64,000 nucleotides of DNA. Origin: Halomonas sp. GTDB lineage: Bacteria > Pseudomonadota > Gammaproteobacteria > Pseudomonadales > Halomonadaceae. Below the pieces are notes generated by a model. That model searched no databases, had not been told where the DNA came from, and saw nothing but the letters and a program-made list of their open reading frames with translations. How positions within the stretch are numbered: position 1 is the first letter of the stretch; each line of letters begins with the position of its first letter. A program made the position numbers and the translations under genes. The stretch is taken from the NCBI RefSeq assembly GCF_017983445.1, contig NZ_JAGOBJ010000005.1:124001-188000 (forward strand), written 5' to 3'. This document shows positions 38,222-48,185 of this stretch, one piece after another.

Positions 38222-38236
38222 TGGTGTATTGCACCA
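38222..38236. promoter_or_regulatory. Inverted repeat, possible RpoN activator site
   Basis: TGGTG, TATTG, CACCA: perfect 5-base arms with a five-base centre, about 100 bases upstream of the predicted sigma-54 start on the minus strand. The half-site orientation is opposite to NtrC sites, so the activator is unknown. Confidence 0.35.
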
Positions 38237-38433
38237 GCACCGCCCATCTATATGAGATTTTGCTTCATTAAGGTACACGCTGACATCGACTAATCTCTTT
38301 TGTTAGCCCTATTCAATGCTGACGGTCACGTTATACGACATCTACTGGCTTTGAGTTGGCTCTGCCGTTTACCCTCACGTACACTTGTTTGAAATTCATA
38401 CAAAACGATCTTTCGATTAGCTGAGGCCCTTAC

Positions 38434-39288
38434 ATGGCGTTTGAATCCACCTCCTCATACATTGCTACTGACGCGCTTAAACAGGCGGTTAACGCCGCGG
38501 TGGTTCTGGAGCGTCCGCTTCTTATCAAAGGTGAGCCGGGTACCGGCAAGACCCTGCTGGCGGAAGAGCTGGCCGAATCGCTAGGCACTCGGTTGATTAC
38601 TTGGCACATCAAGTCCAGTACCAAAGCGGCTCAAGGTCTTTATGAATACGATGCGGTTAGCCGCCTGCGCGATTCCCAACTGGGTGTTGAAGGCGTTGAA
38701 AACGTTGCCAACTACATCAAGCCCGGCAAACTATGGGAAGCCTTTACCGCCAATGAGCGCGTAGTACTGTTGATCGATGAGATCGATAAGGCCGATATCG
38801 AGTTTCCCAATGATCTGCTTCAAGAGCTTGATCGCATGGAGTTTCATGTTTACGAAACCGGTGAAACGATCCGCGCCGAGCAACGCCCCATTATTATCAT
38901 CACGTCCAATAACGAAAAAGAGCTACCCGATGCTTTCCTTCGTCGCTGCTTTTTCCACTACATTGAGTTCCCCGAGCGCGGCACCATGCAGGCGATCGTG
39001 GATGTACATTTTCCGGATATTGCGCCCCGGCTGGTGAGTGAAGCGCTCAACGTATTCTTTGAGCTTAGAGATGCCCCTGGCCTAAAGAAAAAGCCCTCGA
39101 CCTCAGAACTGGTGGATTGGCTAAAATTACTGATGGCCGATGAAATTGCCCAGGAAGCGCTGTATAACCGCGACCCGGCCAAAGCCCTGCCGCCCATGGC
39201 TGGCGCGCTGGTTAAAAACGAGCAGGATACGCAGCTTCTTGAGCGCCTGGCGTTTATGTTACGCCGTCAGAAAGGCACAGGTCGTTAA
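38434..39288 (+). CDS. MoxR-family AAA+ ATPase
   Basis: 284 residues. Walker A GEPGTGKT at residues 33-40, Walker B VVLLIDEIDKAD near 110, sensor 1 in IIIITSNNEKELP and an Arg finger in FLRRCFF. MoxR ATPases act as chaperones that remodel or load metal and cofactors into partner proteins, usually with a VWA-domain protein encoded next door, as here. The client of this pair is not encoded nearby. The VWA gene starts three bases downstream. Confidence 0.92.
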   Translation: MAFESTSSYIATDALKQAVNAAVVLERPLLIKGEPGTGKTLLAEELAESLGTRLITWHIKSSTKAAQGLYEYDAVSRLRDSQLGVEGVENVANYIKPGKLWEAFTANERVVLLIDEIDKADIEFPNDLLQELDRMEFHVYETGETIRAEQRPIIIITSNNEKELPDAFLRRCFFHYIEFPERGTMQAIVDVHFPDIAPRLVSEALNVFFELRDAPGLKKKPSTSELVDWLKLLMADEIAQEALYNRDPAKALPPMAGALVKNEQDTQLLERLAFMLRRQKGTGR

Positions 39289-39291
39289 GCC

Positions 39292-40473
39292 ATGTTTATT
39301 GGTCTGTTCAAAACCTTGAAGCGTGCGGGCGTGCCTGTTTCGCTGCGTGAATTATTGGATCTACATGCGGTGGTTGAACGCGGGGTGGTATTTGCCGATA
39401 TGGAAGCGTTCTACCAGGTTGCTCGTACGGTAATGGTGAAAGACGAGCGCCACTTTGACCGCTTTGATCGTGCCTTTGCCCTCTGGTTTAAAGGACTTGA
39501 AGATATGGACGCGGCTATCGAGGCACTGATTCCAGATGACTGGCTGCGCCGAGAATTCGAGAACCAGCTTTCTGAAAAAGAGAAAGCCAAGATTCAATCG
39601 CTAGGCGGTTTGGAAGAACTGATCGAAACCTTCAAAAAGCGCCTGGAAGAGCAGAAAGAGCGCCACGCAGGCGGTAACAAATGGATTGGCACAGGCGGCA
39701 CCAGCCCGTTTGGCGCCTATGGCTATAACCCCGAAGGTATACGTATTGGTCAGGATGGCTCACGCCACCGCCGGGCCACCAAAGTATGGGATGAGCGGCG
39801 CTTTCGCGACTATGACGATTCTCTGGAGCTTGGCACGCGCAATATCAAGATGGCGCTACGCCGACTGCGAAAATTTGCTCGCCAGGGCGCTCTAGAAGAG
39901 TTCGATGTCGATAGCACCATTCGCGAAACGGCCCGTGATGGCGGTTTGCTGAACGTCCAAATGCGCCCTGAACGTCATAACGCCGTCAAGGTGCTGCTAT
40001 TTTTGGACGTAGGCGGCTCAATGGATGACCATATCCGCGTTTGTGAAGAGCTGTTTTCAGCTGCGCGTTCTGAGTTCAAACACTTGGAACACTACTACTT
40101 TCATAACTGTTTATATGAAGGGGTCTGGCGCCATAATTCCAGGCGCGGCAGCGAACGCATTCCGACCATGGATGTACTGCATACTTACGGCGCTGATTAT
40201 CAGGTAGTGATCGTAGGTGATGCGGCCATGTCGCCGTATGAGGTGACTCACCGTGGCGGCAGTGTCGAGCATTTTAATGAAGAGCCCGGGGGCATGTGGC
40301 TTAAGCGCGTCTGCGAAACCTTTCCCCACTTGGCGTGGCTTAACCCTATGCCACCCCGCGCCTGGGAGTACACGTACTCAACCCAATTAATCCGTGAGAT
40401 TATCGAAAACCGCATGTACCCCATGACGCTGGAAGGGCTTGAAAGCGCCATGCGTGAGCTGGCTAAAAAGTAG
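39292..40473 (+). CDS. VWA-domain protein, CoxE-like partner of MoxR
   Basis: 393 residues. The N-terminal half is helical and highly charged (FENQLSEKEKAKIQSL). The C-terminal half is a von Willebrand A domain whose MIDAS motif reads LFLDVGGSMDDH, with Gly in place of the usual second Ser-side residue pattern (DxSxS becomes DxGxS). Later MIDAS residues may come from VIVGDAAMSPYE. It should bind a divalent metal and a client protein. It is translationally linked to the MoxR gene. Confidence 0.88.
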   Translation: MFIGLFKTLKRAGVPVSLRELLDLHAVVERGVVFADMEAFYQVARTVMVKDERHFDRFDRAFALWFKGLEDMDAAIEALIPDDWLRREFENQLSEKEKAKIQSLGGLEELIETFKKRLEEQKERHAGGNKWIGTGGTSPFGAYGYNPEGIRIGQDGSRHRRATKVWDERRFRDYDDSLELGTRNIKMALRRLRKFARQGALEEFDVDSTIRETARDGGLLNVQMRPERHNAVKVLLFLDVGGSMDDHIRVCEELFSAARSEFKHLEHYYFHNCLYEGVWRHNSRRGSERIPTMDVLHTYGADYQVVIVGDAAMSPYEVTHRGGSVEHFNEEPGGMWLKRVCETFPHLAWLNPMPPRAWEYTYSTQLIREIIENRMYPMTLEGLESAMRELAKK

Positions 40474-40503
40474 CTTCAGCCAGCTCACCAGATAAGCCTG
40501 CCT

Positions 40504-41067
40504 TCAAAGCGTTGCCGGAAACTGGTTCAAGCCGTTTAGAAAGTCCTGTTTGGCGCTTTCAAACGCTTTAGCATCGTGTTTGAAGCGTCGCAGAATCAAC
40601 GCCTCATCCAGTGCGACTGTGGCCGCTAGCTCATCTGGTTCACTGGCTGGATGACGGCCACTCAAGCCGATGCGCTTGCCATTCTGCCCGTCAAACCAGC
40701 GCTTGATACCGCTTGCCTGATACATGGCTTCCTGTTCGGCGCTTTCGACCTCTACCCGCAGTGGCGCTTTAAGTGACAGTTCGCTGATCAAGCGCTGTTT
40801 GGCGCCAGCCGATTCAAGCTCGCAGGCGTGCGTGATAGTCATGCCTTCACCGGCTTCATCCAATACCAATAGCGCTAATGCTAGCGGCTTACTCGCACCA
40901 TCAACGCCCGCCACCAAGCGTGCAATCTCTTGGGTAAAAAGGACATTTCGCGTACCGGTAAATACCACCAGCGGGGTTAAGCCTGCCTGCTGACCATATA
41001 CTTCAGCACATAACCGCGCTAAACAGGCATCTCGCTGCCCTGCATCTTTAATCTGAACTACCTTCAT
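40504..41067 (-). CDS. Uncharacterised cytoplasmic protein
   Basis: 187 residues, no signal peptide or membrane segment. The middle has a LALALLVLDEAGEGMTITH strand pair and later YQASGIKRWFDG, faintly like the end of a GNAT acetyltransferase fold, but no acetyl-CoA motif (Q/RxxGxG/A) is visible. I do not recognise the family. It is convergent with the VWA gene and about 160 bases from cobQ. Confidence 0.7.
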   Translation of the reverse strand: MKVVQIKDAGQRDACLARLCAEVYGQQAGLTPLVVFTGTRNVLFTQEIARLVAGVDGASKPLALALLVLDEAGEGMTITHACELESAGAKQRLISELSLKAPLRVEVESAEQEAMYQASGIKRWFDGQNGKRIGLSGRHPASEPDELAATVALDEALILRRFKHDAKAFESAKQDFLNGLNQFPATL

Positions 41068-41229
41068 TACGCTCTCTTTAAGCTGTTGCTGACCGTGTCA
41101 GCTACGTTAATGCATATGAATTGATCGGGATACGAATAATTCATGCTGGATTCTTTGAGCCCAGACGCTACTCAGACCGCACGCGCCCCGAGTCAGCATC
41201 GATCGACGCCAGCCGCGGCTATAAACAAC

Positions 41230-42678
41230 TTATGGCTGGATAAGCGCTAAAATAGCATCCATATCCAAATGCGCTTCAAGCGAATCAGCCAAGCGGTTCA
41301 ACTCCCGTTCGCGATGAGCAAGATAATCAACTGGCTTGGAATCAACCAGCCCCAGGCGCTTCAAAAGCGCTTGGCAAGCCTCCGGGTGATCAAACAGGCC
41401 ATGCAGATATGTTCCCATTATCTGCTTATCCTGACTGACCGCCCCTTCCCTCTGGCCGTTTAACTCAAATAACGGGTTTGCAAGCGCGGCCCCATCGCTT
41501 ACGCCGTTATGAATTTCATAACCGGTTACCGCAGCACCATCGGCTATCAAAGTACCGCTTACATTACGCAACTGCTTGCCGGGTACCATTTGTGTAACAA
41601 GGGGTAATAAACCCAACCCCGATACCCGCCCCGGCTCGCCTTCAAGGCCTGCGGCATCGTCTACCCATTGGCCCAACATTTGAAAGCCTCCACAAATACC
41701 CATCAGCTTGCCGCCATAACGCAGATGGCGTTGAATCGCGGGCTCCCACCCCTGGTGTTTAAGCCACGCCAAATCGCTAGCGGTGCTCTTGCTGCCGGGT
41801 AAAATAATCACATCGGCAGGTGGAATCGGCTGGCCCTGGCCAATAAACTCAAGCGCCACCTGGGGGTGAAGGCGTAGCGGGTCAAAATCTGTATGGTTAC
41901 TAATGCGCGGCAGGGCTGGCACAATGACTTTTAAAGCTGCTGTCTGCGCGGTTTTGCGGGTTAAGCCAACGCTATCTTCAGCATCTAGTAATAATTCCTG
42001 TAGATACGGCAAGGTGCCGAACACAGGTTTGCCTGTCCGCTGGGTCAACCATTCAAGGCCTGGGTTAAGTAATCCTATATCGCCACGAAAACGATTAACG
42101 ATAAAACCCCGCGTACGGGCCTGCTCGCTTGGGCTGAGTAACTCAAGCGTGCCAACCAACTGAGCAAATACGCCGCCTCGATCAATATCACCGACCAGCA
42201 GCACAGGGCAATCCGCTGCTTCAGCGAACCCCATATTGGCGATGTCGCCCTTGCGTAGATTAATCTCAGCGGGGCTACCCGCCCCTTCGGCAATAATTAC
42301 GTCAAAGCGCTCTTCAAGCGCCCGCCAAGCCGCCATCACGCTTTTTTGGGCGGTCTGCTTGAAGGCGTGATAATCCAGCGCACCCATATGGCCGTAAACC
42401 TTGCCGCGCAAAATCACCTGGGCGCCACGGTCGGTTTCAGGCTTGAGCAGTACTGGGTTCATATCGCTATGCGGGACAACGCCTGCTGCTTGTGCCTGCA
42501 AGGCAGTAGAACGGCCGATTTCCCCACCGTCTTCGGTCACAGCACTATTTAGCGCCATATTTTGAGGTTTAAAAGGAGCAACGGAAACACCGCGGCGTTT
42601 CAAAGCGCGGCATAGCCCTGCGACCACCGTGCTTTTACCCGCATCTGAGGTGGTGCCTTGAATCATTAAGGTGGCCAT
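41230..42678 (-). CDS. cobQ: Cobyric acid synthase
   Basis: 482 residues from the ATG at 42678, which gives the conserved [17 protein letters not shown] start. The N-terminal dethiobiotin-synthetase-like ATPase has GTTSDAGKS. The C-terminal class-I glutamine amidotransferase has its nucleophile Cys in [11 protein letters not shown] and a late His in [11 protein letters not shown]. It amidates four carboxyls of adenosylcobyrinate diamide. No other cobalamin gene lies in the window and I see no cobalamin riboswitch upstream. Confidence 0.96.
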   Translation of the reverse strand: MATLMIQGTTSDAGKSTVVAGLCRALKRRGVSVAPFKPQNMALNSAVTEDGGEIGRSTALQAQAAGVVPHSDMNPVLLKPETDRGAQVILRGKVYGHMGALDYHAFKQTAQKSVMAAWRALEERFDVIIAEGAGSPAEINLRKGDIANMGFAEAADCPVLLVGDIDRGGVFAQLVGTLELLSPSEQARTRGFIVNRFRGDIGLLNPGLEWLTQRTGKPVFGTLPYLQELLLDAEDSVGLTRKTAQTAALKVIVPALPRISNHTDFDPLRLHPQVALEFIGQGQPIPPADVIILPGSKSTASDLAWLKHQGWEPAIQRHLRYGGKLMGICGGFQMLGQWVDDAAGLEGEPGRVSGLGLLPLVTQMVPGKQLRNVSGTLIADGAAVTGYEIHNGVSDGAALANPLFELNGQREGAVSQDKQIMGTYLHGLFDHPEACQALLKRLGLVDSKPVDYLAHRERELNRLADSLEAHLDMDAILALIQP

Positions 42679-42792
42679 GCGCCCTGCTCCGTGCATTCAT
42701 AAACTTAAAGAAGGCGGCACTTTAGCGAGCGCCCTGCAAGGATGCAACGCACATGACTAACGAAACAGGACGGCAAAGCCATAAAACCTCAA

Positions 42793-42807
42793 GCAGCCTC
42801 TGGCTGC
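42793..42807 (-). terminator. Candidate terminator of the P450 gene
   Basis: GCAGCC and GGCTGC form a 6-bp stem with a three-base loop, followed on the minus strand by a moderately T-rich TTGAGGTTTT. It lies 45 bases after the P450 stop. Confidence 0.4.
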
Positions 42808-42850
42808 CTTTGCATCTACCGCTGCGAGCTTAGTGAATAGAGGTTCTTCT

Positions 42851-44226
42851 TTATAATGAGTCGCCTTTCTGGCTTGCGATGGAGTCCGCTGGTTTAACCC
42901 GAAAGCAGAGATGAAAATTGCTCAATAGCGCGGGCATCGGTTTATCCTCCGCCAGCCTATCGGGTGGGTCCAGACTGAACCGATGACGTTTCATCAGGGC
43001 TGCCAGCACAGCACTGGTCACCAGTAGAACGATATGTCTTCCAGGGCAAATACCTGGCCCTGCGCTAAAGGGTAGCAATGGCCAGTGTTTAAGCTGCTCA
43101 GGGTCTAACCATATCTCTGGTGCAAAGCGGTTAGCCATTTCCAGCATGCGGTCATCCCGATGAAAATAGGGCGCGTGAATCAGTAGCGTTGTGTTCGACG
43201 GCATTTCACCCTGCGACCAGCATGTGCGCTCGGTTGTTTCACGCAGGATGAGAGGCGTTTTTGGCCAGAGCCTTAAGGCTTCCAGCACACAGGCTTTTAA
43301 AAACGTGTTATCCGTCTGGGACGGCGGGTTTTGATTAACGTCTCGCTGGGCAAGCTCCGCCTGAGCCGGGTGAGCACACAGTAAGGCCAGGGCTCGAAAT
43401 GTCGCCATACCGGCGGGCTCAAAAGCAAACAGCCACTGAGGTATTTGATCCAGTGGCTTCACTTGGCTTTGAGACGCGTAGCCGGCTACTTTCGCCACTA
43501 AGCTATTGGGCTCAGCTTGATCGACATAATGCGCTAAACGGCCATGAAATTTTTGCGCAGATGTTTGCGCTTGGGGTGCAGAAACCCCCAGTTTGCCGCT
43601 TTGCGCAGCTGAATAAGCTCTTGGGTGAGCGGGTAATCATCCCGGGCAGCATCACCCAATACCACACGGCGCACTATACGATTCCAGGCATCGATAAAGA
43701 GTGGCCAATCCAGCTTATTATTGCGGTTGTGAACCGCCTTAAACAGTGCATCAACTTCTTGCTCAGCCACCTGGGTAAAATGCGCAGAAAAATTGTGCAT
43801 CGGGCAGCCGCTTTGTAATACCTCATCATTGAAACGTCGCCGCTCTTCACGCGCCTTGCCGTGAGAAATCAATGCCATGTCCGGTTCAAAATGAGAAAGC
43901 GCGCTTCGTTTCGCAGACTCAGCCGTTGCAAACGGCTCGGGCGTCTCCTCCATCACGCGATTGACATCTTCTGGGTCCAATACCAGCGCCATGGGTTTGA
44001 AAGGCGTTTTAAACAGTAATGGGCCTTTTCCATATTTATTATTAAACGCTTGCACCTGTTTAACGGAGCGCTTATCCAGTGACCATCGCTCAGCAAAGTG
44101 TACGACGCCAGGACGGCGAACGATTACCCCTTTAGAAATATTGGGCGCCATTACCTTCAATAAGAACGCCAGTGTTTCGCTAAATGAGGCAGTAGGCAGC
44201 GAGTCGGTGACGGTTTCCTTTACCAC
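42851..44226 (-). pseudogene. Cytochrome P450 split by a one-base frameshift
   Basis: The N-terminal piece (43534-44226, 230 codons) ends in a stop right after HLRKNF. The next frame carries on at once with FHGRLAHYVDQAEPNSLVAK and runs to 42851. Joined, they make one full P450 of about 455 residues. The heme-binding loop FSAGPGICPGRH with the Cys ligand, the ExxR helix (EALRLWP) and an I-helix-like FAFEPAGMATF are all intact. The shift lies at a run of five A (minus strand, 43550-43554); one more A would restore the frame. Options are a sequencing error, a recent null mutation or -1 frameshifting. The substrate is unknown; fatty-acid hydroxylation is one possibility for such bacterial P450s. 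Confidence 0.85.
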
Positions 44227-44402
44227 TAGCTCTCTCCATTGAACAATATTCCTTGAGAGCTAAGTCTAGATGCCGCTAAACACAGCGTAAGTTCACGGCC
44301 TTTAAACCCCAAGACTTCCAATATTAATTAAAAAGATATTATGTAGCAGTAGCTTAAGAAGAGTTCTAAGGCTTTTTTCAAGTTTGCCGATAGCACTGAA
44401 AT

Positions 44403-44426
44403 AAAAAAAACCGGCATCGCTGCCGG
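44403..44426 (-). terminator. Terminator of the subtilisin-like gene
   Basis: CCGGCA, four bases, TGCCGG (44411-44426) form a hairpin followed on the minus strand by eight T. It lies about 30 bases after the stop. Confidence 0.9.
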
Positions 44427-44454
44427 TTAGTATTTATGCCTGGCAAATTAATTC

Positions 44455-46665
44455 TTACAATAGCGCAGAATAACTGATCATGGCCGCGGTATCTGAAGGC
44501 GCACCAGCGATGTGATCGGGCTCCAGAGTATGCAGTAAGTTGAATCGCCACTGCTTGTTGGCTTGAGGAGAAAAAGAGTAGCCAAACTCAATGTCTACCT
44601 GACGGCCCGATGGAGAAAGGGATGCTTCCCGATCTTCGCGAATAACGCCGCCATCAAGCGTTCGTCCTACAGGCACATCCAGTGTGGCAATACCGCTTTC
44701 AATACGCAGCGGCTGATTCAGTGAAAATGCCAACTGCTCGTCTTCATCCTGCCACTGAACTCCCAGGGCAGCCCTTTGCGTATGCACATCACGAATATGA
44801 GTCAAAAGCCCACTGCCCTGAGCATTACCTCGGCCCTGCTCGAACTCAGCAAAGCTACTAAACCCGTTACCCAGTGCCGCTTGAACAGCAACACCCGCAA
44901 AGGGCATTTCATTGTGATCGCCCAAACCCAAAGCGCCTGACCCGCTGGCGCCCAGCAGGCCATGGGTCTCTTCCAGGCGGCCAACTTGAGTCGTCATGCT
45001 TAACGCAGGCGATAGCTGCCATTCGAAGCCTACGTCAGAGCGGTTAGCGCGGTAGTCGCTATCAGTAGCGGCATCCAGCTCATTGCCTGCCCAATGAGTA
45101 GCAATAAAGCTTACGTTATCGCCCAGCCCATAATGGGCTTTTACACCGTTGACGCTTTCAAGCGACTGGGTCAATGCAGATCCGCCTTGAAACGAAATCA
45201 TCGGCATAATTCCCGATTCGGCATAAGCGCTCATTGGGCTCGCCTGGGCACCCGAGAAGTTAAAAGCACTTAAGTACGCATTGCCTACGGCGCCATCAAA
45301 ACGACTGCTGAGTAAATCACCGGCACCGTTAACACTGGAGGTGAAGCGATAAGGCCCCATGCTTACCGATTCCGTTTGAAGCGAAGCAGCCGAATAGCTG
45401 GATAGCTGCTCCATCTGTCTACGTAGCTGGATCGACCGTTGGGTTCGGGGCTGGGCACGCGCACCCAAATCAATCTGATAATCTCGGCCCAAGCTATCAA
45501 ATGCGGTAACGTTATTCAGTGCACCCGCTTCTATGAACGAATTACCAAAAGCGCCCGATAACAGAATGTCAGAACGCCTAGCCAACTCTCCACCTGCCGC
45601 TACCTGCTCGCTCTGGGCTACCACCAGCTCGCCTTGAGGTGCTAACGCCGCATCAATATCGGCAATGCCCTGGCCTAGATAATACGTGCCACAGTTAGTG
45701 CTAGCGGAGCTGCCACAATCATTTTGCTCGAACAGCCCACTGTCCTTACTTGCCGTTTCAAGAAGCCGCTGGCTAGCCTGCTGGGCGTTCATATGAGGCC
45801 AGCGCGCTAAAATTCCAGCAGCATATTCAGAAATACGTGCAGCAGAAAACGATGTGCCCTGAGCGCCTACCTGCCGATAGACATAATCGGTGGCGATAGT
45901 CCGCTCCTGCAGCCGCTGATCATCACCAGGGAATGAGCTTGACGGATGAATATTGCCATCTTTGGTGGTTCCAACGGCAATCAGCGTCATGTCATAGAGT
46001 TCTGGCTGGCTATTATAAAGTGGACGGCCTGCCGTATTGATGGCCAAGCCTTCGTTGCCAGCGCTAATGACATAGACAGCTCCTTTGCCTTCATTAGCAT
46101 TAACGACCTGCGCAAAAGATTGCTGAGAGGTTACACCATTAAAGGAAAGGCGCGGATCGCTGGCCTGTAAACGCTGAGAAAAGCTGGCGTTGATGACACG
46201 CGCGCCACGCAGAGCGGCTTCACCAATGGCGTAGTTAATCGCACTACTACGGTTTACACCATTTTGCTCAATCTTGATCAGATCAAGCCGCGCACTACCC
46301 AGCGTGCCGGTTGTAATCGTTGATGACACTGCGTTGCCATGCCATTCATTACCACCACTTACATCACCAGTGTTGGTATGAATATTAAGCGTATCAATCA
46401 CCAAATGGTTATTAGGTATGCTATTGGTGTCAAAAGCACTATCAACTACCGCCAAGCGTATTTCTTTTGGTGAAGTTGAACTTTCCTCATTGAAGGAAAT
46501 AGTACTGGAAGGCCAATCACTTTGAGCAAGGCTAGGGTCTGCGTTATGCACGCCTTGAGTAGGATCTACACTACTTCCACTACCACCACCTGAGCTACAG
46601 CCTGCTATAGAAATGGTTCCTAATGCCATGCCAATGGCCAACACTAGAGGAGTTCGGTTACCCAT
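44455..46665 (-). CDS. Subtilisin-like serine protease lipoprotein with autotransporter-like tail
   Basis: 736 residues. The signal peptide ends in the lipobox SIAGC (Cys23), followed by a Gly/Ser linker. Peptidase S8 domain: Asp75 (AVVDSAFD), His109 (EWHGNAV), oxyanion Asn204 (SAGNEG) and Ser272 (GTSFSAA). After about residue 350 comes a 380-residue region of alternating short strands (YAESGIMPMIS, VGFEWQLSPALS, FEFGYSFSP-like) that looks like an autotransporter beta-barrel, although the last residues are SALL and not an aromatic. Lipidated subtilases with a barrel are known in the NalP/SphB1 group. Probable role: surface protease. It stands alone with its own terminator. Confidence 0.82.
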   Translation of the reverse strand: MGNRTPLVLAIGMALGTISIAGCSSGGGSGSSVDPTQGVHNADPSLAQSDWPSSTISFNEESSTSPKEIRLAVVDSAFDTNSIPNNHLVIDTLNIHTNTGDVSGGNEWHGNAVSSTITTGTLGSARLDLIKIEQNGVNRSSAINYAIGEAALRGARVINASFSQRLQASDPRLSFNGVTSQQSFAQVVNANEGKGAVYVISAGNEGLAINTAGRPLYNSQPELYDMTLIAVGTTKDGNIHPSSSFPGDDQRLQERTIATDYVYRQVGAQGTSFSAARISEYAAGILARWPHMNAQQASQRLLETASKDSGLFEQNDCGSSASTNCGTYYLGQGIADIDAALAPQGELVVAQSEQVAAGGELARRSDILLSGAFGNSFIEAGALNNVTAFDSLGRDYQIDLGARAQPRTQRSIQLRRQMEQLSSYSAASLQTESVSMGPYRFTSSVNGAGDLLSSRFDGAVGNAYLSAFNFSGAQASPMSAYAESGIMPMISFQGGSALTQSLESVNGVKAHYGLGDNVSFIATHWAGNELDAATDSDYRANRSDVGFEWQLSPALSMTTQVGRLEETHGLLGASGSGALGLGDHNEMPFAGVAVQAALGNGFSSFAEFEQGRGNAQGSGLLTHIRDVHTQRAALGVQWQDEDEQLAFSLNQPLRIESGIATLDVPVGRTLDGGVIREDREASLSPSGRQVDIEFGYSFSPQANKQWRFNLLHTLEPDHIAGAPSDTAAMISYSALL

Positions 46666-47256
46666 GAGCAGGTACCCGAAAGAGGACTTGAAAAGTCATT
46701 TTAGTTAACACTCGCTAATATATAAGGACATCGGGGAGGATGCGCGAGCATTAAACAATAACTTCTTACAGTCAGCAACCTAAGTTTACATTTAATAAAC
46801 TGTAACGTTTAAAGCAAATTATTTAAGTTCAACACTTATAGTTGAAATTGATAATATTTTCACTGACCTCATTCTTTTTAACATAAACGCCACGGCATTA
46901 GTTATCCCTTAAATATAACTATCAATAACAATGCCTTAAGAGTAATTTTCAATATTAGCAGAACACTAAAATACAGCCTTACTTTTCGTTACACTTGCGA
47001 TGTATCGTGTGACTTATACGGCTTATTTCACAAGCAAATGAATATATGATTACCCAAGAATATGAATAAAAATATTCTTACAATTCTGTAATACCAAAAA
47101 GTAACTGTGAAATCTAAAAGAATGGTCCATCATTTGCCATTCATACCGCCTGGCAACATACATCACACTCGCGAGTTCCCACGCCCTCTAGCAGACATCC
47201 CCTCCTTTTTCAGTTACGGTAACAGGCTTCTCTTACCTGATATCAAACGGCTATAA
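46666..47256. other. AT-rich intergenic region
   Basis: 591 bases between the divergent protease and glutaminase genes. It is markedly AT-rich compared with the window (many TTAA, ATAA and AATATT tracts, about 46800-47100). No ORF, tRNA or strong hairpin was found; promoters of both neighbours must lie here but I cannot place them. Confidence 0.6.
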
Positions 47257-48177
47257 ATGCAAGATTTACTCAATGAGATCGCTGATGCGCTGGCTGCCGA
47301 AACCGAGCGTGGCAAAGTTGCAGACTATATCCCCGAGCTTGCTCATGTGGATCCCAAAAAGTTTGCCATTTCTCTTGCTACCGTAAAGGGCGAGCGCTAT
47401 TCCGCTGGCTGTGCCACCGCCCCTTTCTCAATTCAGAGTATTTCGAAGGTATTTACGCTGACGATTGCGCTGGGGAAAATGGGTGATGCGCTTTGGTCCA
47501 ATGTAGGCCGTGAGCCATCTGGTGATCCGTTTAACTCTATCGTGCAGCTTGAGCATGAAGGCGGCAAACCGCGCAACCCGTTTATCAATGCCGGCGCCAT
47601 TGCCGTGGTTGATGCCATCATGATGGGCCATGAGCCCAAAGAGACGCTTGCCGAACTGCTAAGCTTCGTACGCTATATTGCTGACGATGAAAGTATTTGC
47701 TTTGACCATGTGGTTGCCGCTTCTGAAATGGCGCATCGCGATCGCAATGCCTCCCTTGCTCACTTCATGAAAGCCTTTGGTCGCCTGCGCCATGACGTTG
47801 ATAAAATCCTGGGCACCTATTTCCACCAATGCGCTATCGCCATGAACTGCGAGCAGCTCGCCCACGCGGGGCTGTTTCTGGCCTCCGATGGCGTTAACCA
47901 GCCCAGCAATATTCGTGTGGTTTCCCCTCAACGGGCACGGCGTATTAATTCGCTGATGATGATGTGCGGTCATTATGATGCATCGGGCGAATTCGCCTTC
48001 CGAGTGGGCCTGCCGGGTAAAAGTGGCGTTGGCGGCGGCATTCTGGCGATCGCCCCTGGCCAAGGTGCCATTGCCGTCTGGTCACCGGGCCTGGATGACT
48101 ACGGCAATAGCCTGCTGGGTACAAAGGCGCTTGAAATGTTTGTTCAGCGCACTGGGTGGTCGGTGTTCGGGCATTGA
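47257..48177 (+). CDS. glsA: Glutaminase
   Basis: 306 residues, the usual length for serine-dependent glutaminases (beta-lactamase-like fold). The Ser-x-x-Lys pair is in [12 protein letters not shown], with the family segments [27 protein letters not shown] and [14 protein letters not shown]. It hydrolyses L-glutamine to glutamate and ammonia in the cytoplasm, which in enterobacteria supports acid resistance. It stands alone; the next gene is convergent eight bases away. Confidence 0.96.
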   Translation: MQDLLNEIADALAAETERGKVADYIPELAHVDPKKFAISLATVKGERYSAGCATAPFSIQSISKVFTLTIALGKMGDALWSNVGREPSGDPFNSIVQLEHEGGKPRNPFINAGAIAVVDAIMMGHEPKETLAELLSFVRYIADDESICFDHVVAASEMAHRDRNASLAHFMKAFGRLRHDVDKILGTYFHQCAIAMNCEQLAHAGLFLASDGVNQPSNIRVVSPQRARRINSLMMMCGHYDASGEFAFRVGLPGKSGVGGGILAIAPGQGAIAVWSPGLDDYGNSLLGTKALEMFVQRTGWSVFGH

Positions 48178-48185
48178 GACGTGCT

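Larger units (their letters stand above)
37845..38433. other. Long ompW-moxR intergenic region
   Basis: 589 bases with no credible ORF. On the minus strand it holds an ompW promoter (37896-37924), an orphan terminator (37980-38005) and a sigma-54 promoter (38129-38144), the last two bracketing a candidate small RNA. A TGGTG/CACCA inverted repeat lies at about 38222-38236. The rest, towards moxR, shows only the presumed moxR promoter, which I cannot place. Confidence 0.7.

Noticed and set aside
38222..38236. NtrC-binding site
   Set aside because: NtrC half-sites face the other way (TGCACC...GGTGCA); here they read GGTG...CACC.
41143..41247. 34-codon ORF on the plus strand overlapping the end of cobQ
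   Set aside because: No ribosome site, no recognisable product and antisense overlap with a real gene.
42679..42850. Cobalamin riboswitch before cobQ
   Set aside because: No B12-box-like sequence (GCCACTG) or suitable stem set is present on the minus strand.
43546..43552. Programmed -1 frameshift as the main explanation for the P450 split
   Set aside because: The heptamer fits the rule, but no downstream stimulatory hairpin or upstream Shine-Dalgarno is evident. A one-base indel in the A-run is simpler.
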